Positions 1 to 7,277 of a stretch of DNA of 12,087 nt are shown here, piece after piece. Source of the DNA: an uncultured Clostridiaceae bacterium (GTDB lineage Bacteria; Bacillota; Clostridia; Lachnospirales; Lachnospiraceae); the NCBI GenBank assembly GCA_947175375.1, contig CAMWMT010000037.1, positions 1 to 12,087 on the forward strand, written 5' to 3'. Each line of letters starts with the position of its first letter. Position 1 is the stretch's first letter. The notes below the pieces were generated by a model. The model was not told the origin of the DNA and did not search any database. It saw only the letters and a program-made list of their open reading frames with translations. The translations under genes were made by a program, and so were the position numbers.

Positions 1-1
1 C

Positions 2-721
2 CACCATGGATTCCATAAAGTCATGTGGGACGCTGAACTTCTGGAGAAAGAACAGGCAGTAAGATTCTCCTATGTCAGTCCGGATGGTGAAAACGGATTT
101 CCGGGAACTTTAAAGATCTCTGTCACTTACACCCTGCTTCCGGATATGGGACTTCAGATCACCTATGACGGGGTCAGCGATCAGAAGACCCTGATCAATG
201 TGACAAATCACAGTTATTTCAATCTAGCAGGGCATGATGCAGGGAGTATTTGCGATGAGAAGATCATGATCTGCGCAGATGGATTTACAGAGATCGTGCC
301 AGGTGCAATCCCGACTGGAAAGATTCTGCCGGTAGAAGGTACGCCTATGGATCTGCGAACTGCAAAACGGATTGGTGATGAAATTGATGCGGATTATGAA
401 CAGCTCACCATGGTGCAGGGCTACGACCACAACTGGGCACTCAATACAACCTGCGAAAAAGTGGAGAAGATCGCGCAGGTAGAGGACGAAAAAGTCGGAC
501 GCATCATGGAAGTCTGGACCGACCTACCGGGAGTACAGTTCTATGCCGGAAACTGCATCATACCGCAGACTGGTAAAGACGGAGCGCACTATGACAAACG
601 CTGTGCGCTGTGTCTGGAGACTCAGTATTATCCCAACAGCATCAATATTCCGGAATTTCTCCAGCCGGTATTTGAAGCAGGACAGCCATACCATACGACG
701 ACGATCTATAAATTCCGGTAA
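2..721 (+). CDS. galM: Aldose 1-epimerase (galactose mutarotase), 3' part
   Basis: Interconverts alpha and beta anomers of galactose/glucose in the cytoplasm, feeding the Leloir pathway. The reading frame is open to the left window edge. The first in-window codons read HHGFHKVMWDAE, which matches the substrate-loop region of GalM (LHGG..GF.K..W), so the ATG at 23 is internal and roughly the first quarter to third of the protein is missing. Visible family landmarks are TNHSYFNLAG with the catalytic acid histidine, YDHNWAL with the substrate-binding aspartate, and LETQYYPNSIN with the catalytic base glutamate near the C-terminus. The gene converges on a galactose/galactofuranose-type ABC importer operon, which fits a role in processing the imported sugar. 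No defect is seen in the part present. Family assignment is firm; the preferred sugar is inferred. Confidence 0.93.
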   Translation, partial: HHGFHKVMWDAELLEKEQAVRFSYVSPDGENGFPGTLKISVTYTLLPDMGLQITYDGVSDQKTLINVTNHSYFNLAGHDAGSICDEKIMICADGFTEIVPGAIPTGKILPVEGTPMDLRTAKRIGDEIDADYEQLTMVQGYDHNWALNTTCEKVEKIAQVEDEKVGRIMEVWTDLPGVQFYAGNCIIPQTGKDGAHYDKRCALCLETQYYPNSINIPEFLQPVFEAGQPYHTTTIYKFR

Positions 722-723
722 TA

Positions 724-770
724 AAAACAGAGAGGTGGCCATGTTTCCATGGATCATACCTCTCTGTTTT
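724..770. terminator. Bidirectional intrinsic terminator
   Basis: A perfect 13-bp inverted repeat (724-736 with 758-770, core ACAGAGAGGT/ACCTCTCTGT) has A-rich and T-rich flanks on the two sides, so it can act as a terminator on both strands. It sits in the 63-nt gap between the converging galM and yjfF stop codons. The loop contains a second small inverted repeat, CCATG/CATGG (739-743 with 748-752). Confidence 0.88.
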
Positions 771-784
771 ATTTTTGCTAAAAA

Positions 785-1798
785 TTAATTTTTCTTCTTT
801 AACATGGCCAGAATTGACTGAAGCACGATAAAGAAGCAAAGCAATGCGGCGATTGTAATACGTGTCCACCAGGAAGAAAGAGTTCCCTGGAACGTAATGA
901 ATGCCTCAATCGTTGCCTTGATCAGAACTCCGAATAGCGTTCCAAACACATTGCCCACACCTCCGGTCAGAAGAGTTCCTCCGATGACCGCAGAAGCGAT
1001 GGCATCCATCTCAAATCCCTTTGCCTGTTCTACAAAACCACCCAGAGTATTCAAGCAGAACAGCACACTTCCAATACCACACAGGAAGCCGTCCAGAATA
1101 TAGGCTTTCAGTTTCACCTTCCGTACGTCCAGTCCCATCATCAGTGCAGACTGCTCATTTCCGCCTACAGCATAAATACTACGTCCAAACTTGGTATATT
1201 TCAGCATGATGAATGCCACAACCAAAAGAACCAGTGCTATGATTACCGTAGGATAGATATAGGGATAGATCATAACTCCTTTTTTATTTGCATAGCCGCC
1301 AAAGGGAAGATAGATCTTAATCTTTGCCCATGCCATAAAGGTCTCATTTGTGATACTGATCATATCCTTGGAAATAATAGCCGTCATACCTCTTGCAAAA
1401 AACATTCCGGCAAGCGTAACGATAAATGGCTGGATATCCATATAGGCTACAAGGAATCCCTGCACCAGTCCAAAGACAATACCGGTCACAAGTACGATGA
1501 GAACCGACGGAACCGCTCCGATACCGCCCCGCTCCATCATCCATGCCAGCATCATACAGCCCATGGCAACAAAGGAACCGACACTGATATCAATGCCGCC
1601 CGTGATCATGACGACGGTCATGCCAATGCCAATGACAATCAGCCCGGCATTGGAGATAAAAAGGTTCAGGAAATTCTGTGTCTTCGAAAATCCTTGCGAA
1701 CTGAAAAGGATGCAGCCGATCGCATACATGACAATAAACAGCACGATGGTAATCAGAAGAAGAAAACTGGTCTGGTTTAGTTTACGTTTACCTTTCAT
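785..1798 (-). CDS. yjfF: Sugar ABC transporter permease, YjfF-like
   Basis: Inner-membrane permease subunit (337 aa) of a CUT2/ribose-type sugar importer, pairing with the YtfT-like permease encoded just upstream. The protein is very hydrophobic with about 8-10 membrane segments. Diagnostic stretches are GGIDISVGS (the BPD_transp_2 signature), IQPFIVTLAGMFFARGM, YAVGGNEQSA..MG, MDAIASAVIGGTLLTGGVG and GTLSSWWTRI. The last two read almost like E. coli YjfF (331 aa). The ATG directly abuts the ytfT stop (TAAATG), with a purine-rich AAAGGGGGCGG ribosome site inside the ytfT end, indicating translational coupling. It is the last gene of the operon and is followed by the terminator at 724-770. 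Family is firm; the transported sugar (galactofuranose/galactose, possibly fructose or pentoses as in related bifidobacterial systems) is inferred. Confidence 0.92.
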   Translation of the reverse strand: MKGKRKLNQTSFLLLITIVLFIVMYAIGCILFSSQGFSKTQNFLNLFISNAGLIVIGIGMTVVMITGGIDISVGSFVAMGCMMLAWMMERGGIGAVPSVLIVLVTGIVFGLVQGFLVAYMDIQPFIVTLAGMFFARGMTAIISKDMISITNETFMAWAKIKIYLPFGGYANKKGVMIYPYIYPTVIIALVLLVVAFIMLKYTKFGRSIYAVGGNEQSALMMGLDVRKVKLKAYILDGFLCGIGSVLFCLNTLGGFVEQAKGFEMDAIASAVIGGTLLTGGVGNVFGTLFGVLIKATIEAFITFQGTLSSWWTRITIAALLCFFIVLQSILAMLKKKN

Positions 1799-2854
1799 TT
1801 ATGCCGCCCCCTTTTCTGCTGTATTGCTGTCTTTTTTCTGAGTAAGTGATTTTCTCCATCTTGCAAATCCGGGTGACTGAAGTGTTACAATGATCACAAC
1901 AACGATTGCCTTGTATACCGGGATCTGGTCAGAGGAGACATGCATTGCGTAAAGCGTAGTGGTCAGTGCCTGGATCGTATAAGCGCCGATCACGGAACCT
2001 GCAATGGAGAATTTTCCACCGCCCAGAGAGTTGCCGCCGATGGCCACCGCCAGGATGGCATCTAGTTCCATGTTGAGACCGATATTGTTGGCGTCCGCCG
2101 AATAAATACGGCTGGAAGCGATGAGTCCGGCCAGACCGGAACAGAGTCCGCAGAATGCATAGGCCAGAAAGATGATCATGACGGACTTAATTCCTGTCAG
2201 GCTGGAAGCTTTTTTGTTGATGCCGCCTGCCTGAATATACATGCCAAGGGCGGTCTTTTTCAACAGAAGTGTGGTCAATATTACCACAATGATCGATACA
2301 ATGAAAGGAGCAGGGACCGGAAATCCCGGGAAAGAGGATCCAAGTACTTTGTAGCTGTCCACACGGACATAGGTGATCTGTCCGTCTGTGATCAGCTGCG
2401 CAATACCACGTCCTGCTGTGAACATGATCAGTGTGGCGACCATGGGCTGAATTTCCAGCTTTGCCACCAAAAACCCGTTAAAACATCCGATGATCGCGCC
2501 AACAACAAGTGCTGCGATAAATCCCAGAATCAGAGGATTGGAATAAGCAGTAGCCGCACGCTCTCCGCCAGTCAGGATGTTGCAGCAGACGGCTGCGCTG
2601 ACTGCCATGATCGCACCTACAGAAATGTCCGTTCCTGCAGAAGCGGATACGACCAGCGTCATGCCGACAGCCAGTATTACCAGTTCCGATGCACGATTAA
2701 TAATATCAATTAAAAAACCGTACAGGACGCCGTCCCTGATCTCGATGGAAAAGAAGTCTGGTCTGGTGATAAGATTGACTAAAAGTACCAGGGCGAGACA
2801 GAAGATCGGCAGAAATAACCGCTGTGATGTAATGTTTTTCAGACTTTTATTCAT
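1799..2854 (-). CDS. ytfT: Sugar ABC transporter permease, YtfT-like
   Basis: Second permease (351 aa) of the CUT2 importer, expected to form the membrane channel as a heterodimer with the YjfF-like protein. Recognisable YtfT features are the N-terminal RDGVLYGFLIDIINRA, GMTLVVSASAGTDISVGA, GRGIAQLITDGQI, KTALGMYIQAGGIN and SADANNIGLNMELDAILAVA with IGGNSLGGG. E. coli YtfT is 341 aa. The usual GGID of the permease signature is AGTD here, so one glycine is replaced by alanine and Ile by Thr. The start ATG lies 1 nt after the ytfR stop, with GGAGG 8 nt upstream. The short C-terminal tail is charged and probably cytoplasmic. Confidence 0.92.
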   Translation of the reverse strand: MNKSLKNITSQRLFLPIFCLALVLLVNLITRPDFFSIEIRDGVLYGFLIDIINRASELVILAVGMTLVVSASAGTDISVGAIMAVSAAVCCNILTGGERAATAYSNPLILGFIAALVVGAIIGCFNGFLVAKLEIQPMVATLIMFTAGRGIAQLITDGQITYVRVDSYKVLGSSFPGFPVPAPFIVSIIVVILTTLLLKKTALGMYIQAGGINKKASSLTGIKSVMIIFLAYAFCGLCSGLAGLIASSRIYSADANNIGLNMELDAILAVAIGGNSLGGGKFSIAGSVIGAYTIQALTTTLYAMHVSSDQIPVYKAIVVVIIVTLQSPGFARWRKSLTQKKDSNTAEKGAA

Positions 2855-2855
2855 G

Positions 2856-4373
2856 TTACTGTCCTCCTGCTATGGTTGACATAATTGTTGTCTGGTTCAT
2901 ATCTTCTCCGGTGAGTTCTCCGACTTTGCTGGTATCACGCATAACGACCATGCGGTCGCAGGTCCGGAGCATCTCTTCGATCTCAGAAGAAATAAATACG
3001 ACTGCCATGCCTTCTTTTGCCAGTTTTACGACCAGTTTCTGGATTTCTGTCTTTGTTCCCACGTCGATACCTCTGGTGGGTTCGTCAAGAATCAGGAAAT
3101 CAGGATTGGTCAGAAGCCATCTGCCAATGATGACTTTCTGCTGATTTCCGCCGGACAGAGATTTGATGGGAGTCTCCCGGCTGGCTGTTTTGATCTGAAG
3201 CGTTTCGATATATTTATCGGTAAATTCCTCCTGCTGTTTTCTACTGAGCAGATGGAAAATACCGCGTTTTGCCTGCAGTGCGATGATCATATTCTCCCTG
3301 ACAGAGAGATCTGCGATGATTCCTTCGTTTTTCCGATCCTCTGGAAGATATGCCATACCTTCATACATGGAGTGGATCGGGTGTTTGGCCGACAGTCTCT
3401 TTCCTTTTACATGAAGCTCTCCCTCATCCGGTTTCTCTGCTCCATAGATCACACGGACTGTCTCAGACCGTCCGGAACCTAGAAGTCCGGTGAATCCTAC
3501 TACCTCTCCCTTGTGGATGACCAGATCAAAAGGCTTGATATATCCTTTCTTTCCAAGGCCCACTGCCTTGATTACAATATCTTCCTCGCTGTATGTCTTC
3601 CCGGCCGCGCTGTCCTGCTTGATGGCCGCAAGGTCATCGAAATCTTTTCCCATCATCTTTGCGACTAATTGCACCCTTGGAAGTTCCTGTGTAGTGAACT
3701 GTCCGACCAGCTGGCCGTTTCTGAGGACGGTGATCTTGTCGCAGACTGCATAAACCTGTTCCAGGAAGTGTGTGACGAAGATAATGCCGACACCCTCGGA
3801 TTGAAGTCTGCGCATGAGCTGAAACAGTTTTTCCACTTCGCTGTCATCCAGAGAAGAGGTCGGTTCATCCAGGATCAGCACCTTTGCCGACATATCCACG
3901 GCTCTGGCAATCGCGATCATCTGCTGGATGGCGATGGAGTAATTGTCAATCGTCTGTGTGACATCTGCATGGATGTCAAGATCCGACAGTAATTCTGCGG
4001 CTCTTGTGTTCATAGTCTTCCAGTCGATCAGTCCGCCCTTTCGGGGTTCCCTTCCAATGAAGAGGTTCTCTGCGACCGAGAGGTTCGGACAGAGGTTGAC
4101 TTCCTGATACACGGTGCTGATGCCGTGCTTCTGCGCTTCCTGAGGATTACGGTTGATGATCGGATGGTCACAGCCATCGATCATAATCTCACCTGTTTCA
4201 AATTCTTCGACACCTGTCAAGACTTTGATCAGAGTGGATTTTCCAGCACCGTTTTCTCCCATCAGTGCGTGAATCTCTCCCTTTTTCAGTGTGAAATCCA
4301 CATTCTGCAGAGCTTTTACACCGGGGAATGTCTTATAGATATGTCTCATCTCGAGAACGGAATCCTTTTCCAT
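2856..4373 (-). CDS. ytfR: Sugar ABC transporter ATP-binding protein, YtfR-like
   Basis: Tandem ATPase (505 aa; E. coli YtfR is 500) that powers the CUT2 importer from the cytoplasmic face. First nucleotide-binding half: Walker A GENGAGKST at 39-47, a degenerate signature YSIAIQQM near 145-152, Walker B VLILDEPTSSL at 165-175 and the switch histidine in THFLEQ at 201-202. Second half: a Walker A without its lysine (GLLGSGRSE near 297-304), an intact LSGGNQQK at 406-413, Walker B FLILDEPTRG from 426, and SSE in place of the switch histidine at 462-464. This asymmetry is normal for RbsA/MglA-type proteins. I chose the ATG at 4371-4373 because AAGGAGG lies 10 nt upstream. A longer frame reaching 4457 would begin inside the intercistronic hairpins with non-family sequence. 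Its ribosome site can be masked by a hairpin (see 4383-4451). Confidence 0.94.
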   Translation of the reverse strand: MEKDSVLEMRHIYKTFPGVKALQNVDFTLKKGEIHALMGENGAGKSTLIKVLTGVEEFETGEIMIDGCDHPIINRNPQEAQKHGISTVYQEVNLCPNLSVAENLFIGREPRKGGLIDWKTMNTRAAELLSDLDIHADVTQTIDNYSIAIQQMIAIARAVDMSAKVLILDEPTSSLDDSEVEKLFQLMRRLQSEGVGIIFVTHFLEQVYAVCDKITVLRNGQLVGQFTTQELPRVQLVAKMMGKDFDDLAAIKQDSAAGKTYSEEDIVIKAVGLGKKGYIKPFDLVIHKGEVVGFTGLLGSGRSETVRVIYGAEKPDEGELHVKGKRLSAKHPIHSMYEGMAYLPEDRKNEGIIADLSVRENMIIALQAKRGIFHLLSRKQQEEFTDKYIETLQIKTASRETPIKSLSGGNQQKVIIGRWLLTNPDFLILDEPTRGIDVGTKTEIQKLVVKLAKEGMAVVFISSEIEEMLRTCDRMVVMRDTSKVGELTGEDMNQTTIMSTIAGGQ

Positions 4374-4382
4374 AAAAGCTGT

Positions 4383-4451
4383 GCCTCCTTTTTTGGCAAT
4401 CAAAAGGAGGCGCGTAGGAGGAGTATCTAAGCCTCCGGCTCCGCGCCTCCT
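4383..4451 (-). promoter_or_regulatory. Intercistronic dual-hairpin element, possible ribosome-site switch
   Basis: On the minus-strand RNA between ytfQ and ytfR, two perfect 10-bp stems compete. Hairpin A pairs AGGAGGCGCG (4451-4442) with CGCGCCUCCU (4414-4405) around a 27-nt loop that holds a small AGCC/GGCU stem; it is followed by UUUG, a weak terminator-like tail. Hairpin B pairs GCCUCCUUUU (4411-4402) with AAAAGGAGGC (4392-4383) over a 9-nt loop and contains the whole ytfR ribosome site (AAGGAGG, 4390-4384). They share 4405-4411, so only one can form fully. Seen: the pairings. Inferred: lower ytfRT-yjfF output relative to ytfQ, either by attenuation or by blocking ribosomes, and 3'-end stabilisation of ytfQ mRNA. 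Confidence 0.65.
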
Positions 4452-4492
4452 GATCATTCAGTTATTATGTAGCTCTGAAAATCAGATAATGA

Positions 4493-5587
4493 TTAGTATA
4501 ATCTTTCAGCCAGGATGCTTTCCAGATCCATGCTAGTATCGAAGTAAGCCTCATCTACATACTGAATCTTGTCAACAGTCTCGCCTGCTTCCAGTTTCTG
4601 GATGATCTCAGCTACACGTGGTCCATGAAGCGGGTTGCACTCGAAGGTTGCATTCAGATCGCCTGCGATCATGGATTCGAAAGCTGCTTTTACAGAGTCG
4701 AAGCTGACTACGATGATGTCGCCGTCCGGTCCGCAGGTCTTTCCAGCAGCCTTGATTGCGTCGATCGCACCAAATGCCTCGTTGTCGTTCTCGCAGATAA
4801 CTACATCAATGTCATCGTAGCTCTTTAAGAAGGATTCCATGACTTCCTGTCCTTTTGCCTGAGTGAACTCACCGGACTGCATCTCAAGCATGTTCCAGTT
4901 GGAGTGCTCTTTCAGGATGTTGTCAACACCTTCCGTACGTCCAACCTGTGCGGATGCACCGATGGTACCCTGGATCGTTACGATGTTGATTTCTTCGTCG
5001 CCACGGCCTGCTGCATCCAGATAATCTGCCAGCCAGTTACCACAGGTCTCGCCTTCCAGAACGAAGTTTCCGCCAACCCATGCTTCAAAGAGAGTGTCAT
5101 CGGATACGTCCATCATACGGTCGGAGAGGATGACCGGGATGCCTGCTTCTTTTGCTTCTTCCAGAACCGTTTCCCAACCAGTCTCAACAACCGGAGCAAC
5201 TACGATGTAGTCAACTTCCTGCTGGATAAAGGAACGGATCGCTTTGATCTGATTCTCCTGTTTCTGCTGTGCATCATCAAAGATCAGCTTGTAGCCGTTT
5301 TCTTCAGTAAAGGTAGATTTGAAAGATTCCGTGTTAGCGGTTCTCCAGTCAGACTCAGCGCCTACCTGTGCGTAACCTACAGTGATCAGATCGCCGGAAG
5401 CTGCTGCAGCCGGAGCCTCTGTGTCATCTGCTTCTGCTTCTGCTGCATCGTCTGTGGTTTCTGCTTCAGCCTCAGCCGGAGCCTCTGTCTCAGCCGGAGC
5501 TGCAGTGTCGGCAGATTTGTTGCCACATCCTACTGCGGTCATGGTCATTGCTGCGATGAGCAATGCGGATAATACTTTTCTTTTCAT
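4493..5587 (-). CDS. ytfQ: Sugar-binding lipoprotein of ABC importer, YtfQ-like
   Basis: Extracellular substrate-binding protein (364 aa) that delivers sugar to the YtfRT-YjfF complex. The signal peptide is typical of lipoproteins: MKRK, a hydrophobic core, then TAVGC, so lipidation is expected at Cys21. Residues 22-65 are a low-complexity Ala/Glu/Thr/Asp linker that lifts the domain off the membrane. The Peripla_BP_4 domain starts at about 66 (DLITVGYAQVGAESDWR). It shows strong YtfQ hallmarks: DDAQQKQENQIKAIRSFI, VAPVVETGW, SDR at 155-157, VTIQGTIGASA, QSGEFTQAKGQEVMESF and CENDNEAFGAI. E. coli YtfQ binds galactofuranose and galactopyranose; the same ligand is inferred here, but fructose or pentose use by related systems cannot be excluded. 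AAGGAGG sits 7 nt before the ATG. It is first in its operon, with its own promoter. Confidence 0.94.
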   Translation of the reverse strand: MKRKVLSALLIAAMTMTAVGCGNKSADTAAPAETEAPAEAEAETTDDAAEAEADDTEAPAAAASGDLITVGYAQVGAESDWRTANTESFKSTFTEENGYKLIFDDAQQKQENQIKAIRSFIQQEVDYIVVAPVVETGWETVLEEAKEAGIPVILSDRMMDVSDDTLFEAWVGGNFVLEGETCGNWLADYLDAAGRGDEEINIVTIQGTIGASAQVGRTEGVDNILKEHSNWNMLEMQSGEFTQAKGQEVMESFLKSYDDIDVVICENDNEAFGAIDAIKAAGKTCGPDGDIIVVSFDSVKAAFESMIAGDLNATFECNPLHGPRVAEIIQKLEAGETVDKIQYVDEAYFDTSMDLESILAERLY

Positions 5588-5632
5588 ACTTTTTCCTCCT
5601 TAAAATGATGAAAAATATTTTTTACATGTTTT

Positions 5633-5661
5633 ATTATAAGGGACAGGATTTCCTGTTTCCA
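5633..5661 (-). promoter_or_regulatory. Promoter of ytfQRT-yjfF operon
   Basis: The minus strand carries a perfect -10 box TATAAT (5638-5633), a 17-nt spacer, and a -35 box TGGAAA (5661-5656, 4 of 6 to TTGACA). Transcription would start near 5626, about 40 nt before the ytfQ ATG. The weak -35 suits a promoter that needs an activator, plausibly the neighbouring AraC-type response regulator. Confidence 0.72.
5643..5656. promoter_or_regulatory. Palindrome in promoter spacer, candidate operator
   Basis: ACAGGA-TT-TCCTGT is a perfect 6-bp inverted repeat lying between the -35 and -10 boxes of the ytfQ promoter. A protein bound there would cover the RNA polymerase site, so a repressor is the simplest reading. 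The protein is unknown; AraC-type regulators more often use direct repeats upstream of the -35. Confidence 0.45.
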
Positions 5662-5698
5662 TGTGATATTTTTTGAAAAAAGTTTAAATTTTACCAAT

Positions 5699-5738
5699 AA
5701 AAAAGCAGGCTTCCGGGAAATATATCCCGAAAGCTTGC
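5699..5738 (-). terminator. Intrinsic terminator after sensor kinase gene
   Basis: In the minus-strand RNA a 14-nt stem (5738-5725 with 5718-5705, one mismatch and one G-U pair) closes a 6-nt loop and is followed by six U residues (5704-5699). It lies 27 nt beyond the kinase stop codon and upstream of the ytfQ promoter. This suggests the regulatory pair and the transporter operon are separate transcripts. Confidence 0.82.
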
Positions 5739-5765
5739 CCAAAATTCATATTTTTTTGAAATTTT

Positions 5766-7277
5766 TTAAGAATTTTTATTATTTGCGTTTTCCAGCTGTC
5801 CTAAATGAATCCGGACACGCGTCCCGACTCCTTTGTCGGAAGTAATGGTGATGTCAGATCTGGAACCATAGTACATCCGAATCCGCTGGGCTACATTGTA
5901 CATACCAAAGCTGTTTTTGCCGGTGCTTAAGCGGCTTTTCTGGCCCCGCAGCTTTTTTCGAAGTTCTTCCAGTGTCTCTTCATCCATCCCAATTCCATTG
6001 TCTTCCACCTCAAACAGGATCCCGTCATCTGCAGCAAAGCCCCGTATGGAGATCTTTCCGCCGCCTCGTTTGTTTTTGATTCCATGGTATAGGGCATTTT
6101 CTACAATAGGCTGCAGGATCATCTTTAGAATGCTTTGCTGCTTAATAGAAGGTTCCATGTCAATGGTGTAATCCAGAATATCCTCGTAACGGATTTTCTG
6201 GATCTTCAGATAACTCCGGATATGGGATTCTTCTTCAGCGATGGTGATATAATCCTTTCCCCCGGACAGTACCGTGCGGAAGAAGTCGCTTAGATCTGTG
6301 GTCATCTCCACTACCTGCGGACCGTTGCCTCCTTCTGCCATCCAGACGATGGAATCTAGAGTATTGTAAAGGAAATGCGGGTTGATCTGAGCTTGAAGAA
6401 GCTTTAATTCCGCCTGATGCAGATTTTTCTGCTCCTGTTTTGTTTTTTCCATCAGTTCCGCGATCTCGTTACTCATTTTGTTAAAAGTTCTGGCCAGTAC
6501 ATTGATCTCTTCCAGCCCATACATTCCGGCGCGGGCTTCCAGATCGCCATGTCCCAGCCTTTCGGCAGTTTTCTGCAGGGAACTGATAGGGGCGGTGACC
6601 GACTTTGTGATGGCCGTGGATAGACCAAAGCCAAGTGCCAGTATCCCCAGCAGAAGAGCTATAAAGAGCTCGATATTCTGATGGAACCGGGTATCCATCT
6701 GCTTCTGCAGTTCCTCCATATGAATCAGTTCATAATAGGTGTACTGGGTAATGTAGTCCTGCATCATGGAACACAGGCCCTTGATATCGTTTTCCCAGAT
6801 AGAGACATTTTCACCATAGGTACCAGGCATGGCAGAATTCTCGATCATCCGGTTCACAGCGGTTTCCAGCGAATCCAGACAGGAAAGGATTCCTCGGATC
6901 TTGATATCGCTGTCTGTTCCGGGGGTTCTTTCGATGCTGCTGCCAAAAGCATATCTGGCGGAATTAATCATGGTGATAGGGTTCTTTAACACGGTGGCAT
7001 ATTTCGTCGTTCCTTCGAGGATGTCTCCGTTCTCAAATTCTGAAGCGTCGATAAGACCGATCATGACCCGGTACATGGAATACTCCATATCTTCCTTAAA
7101 GGTAATATTGTACTCATTGGCAATTTTCAAGTTGGACATGATACCGTTGTAGGAATCAGAATAATCCTGGATCATTCTGAGGATCTCCAGGATCATGCCG
7201 GTCAGAGGGATCGCTATGACAAACAGAAGAAGGGAAAGGCGCATTTTCAGGGACAATGTCCGTCTTTTCTTATTCAC
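5766..7277 (-). CDS. Sensor histidine kinase, YesM-type (HAMP, His_kinase, HATPase_c)
   Basis: Membrane sensor kinase (503 aa) that phosphorylates the response regulator encoded just before it. Order: short basic N-terminus, TM1 at about 12-32, an extracellular sensing region of about 170 aa (33-201), TM2 at about 202-222, HAMP to about 275, then the His_kinase motif INPHFLYNTLDS with phospho-acceptor His301. The ATPase domain follows, with N-box ENALYHGIKN (393-402), G1 box DNGIGMD (427-433) and a G2-like SFGMYNVAQR (456-465). The start codon is GTG, overlapping the regulator stop as GTGA, with AGGAG 11 nt upstream, so translation is coupled. YesM/LytS-type kinases paired with AraC-type regulators commonly sit next to sugar ABC transporters and control them. 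The ligand is unknown; no known sensor domain is recognised in the outer loop. Confidence 0.92.
   Translation of the reverse strand: MNKKRRTLSLKMRLSLLLFVIAIPLTGMILEILRMIQDYSDSYNGIMSNLKIANEYNITFKEDMEYSMYRVMIGLIDASEFENGDILEGTTKYATVLKNPITMINSARYAFGSSIERTPGTDSDIKIRGILSCLDSLETAVNRMIENSAMPGTYGENVSIWENDIKGLCSMMQDYITQYTYYELIHMEELQKQMDTRFHQNIELFIALLLGILALGFGLSTAITKSVTAPISSLQKTAERLGHGDLEARAGMYGLEEINVLARTFNKMSNEIAELMEKTKQEQKNLHQAELKLLQAQINPHFLYNTLDSIVWMAEGGNGPQVVEMTTDLSDFFRTVLSGGKDYITIAEEESHIRSYLKIQKIRYEDILDYTIDMEPSIKQQSILKMILQPIVENALYHGIKNKRGGGKISIRGFAADDGILFEVEDNGIGMDEETLEELRKKLRGQKSRLSTGKNSFGMYNVAQRIRMYYGSRSDITITSDKGVGTRVRIHLGQLENANNKNS

Noticed and set aside
4405..4451. A full intrinsic terminator separating ytfQ from ytfR
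   Set aside because: The stem is strong but the U-tract is only four residues followed by GAUUG, and the downstream subunits need this transcript, so at most partial termination is likely.
4904..5572. A 222-codon plus-strand frame, cysteine-rich
   Set aside because: It lies fully antisense to ytfQ, has no ribosome site, and its composition mirrors the complementary Ala/Glu codons of the lipoprotein linker.
5643..5661. Catabolite-responsive element (CcpA site) in the ytfQ promoter
   Set aside because: TGGAAACAGG matches only the first half of the cre consensus; the central CG and right half are missing.
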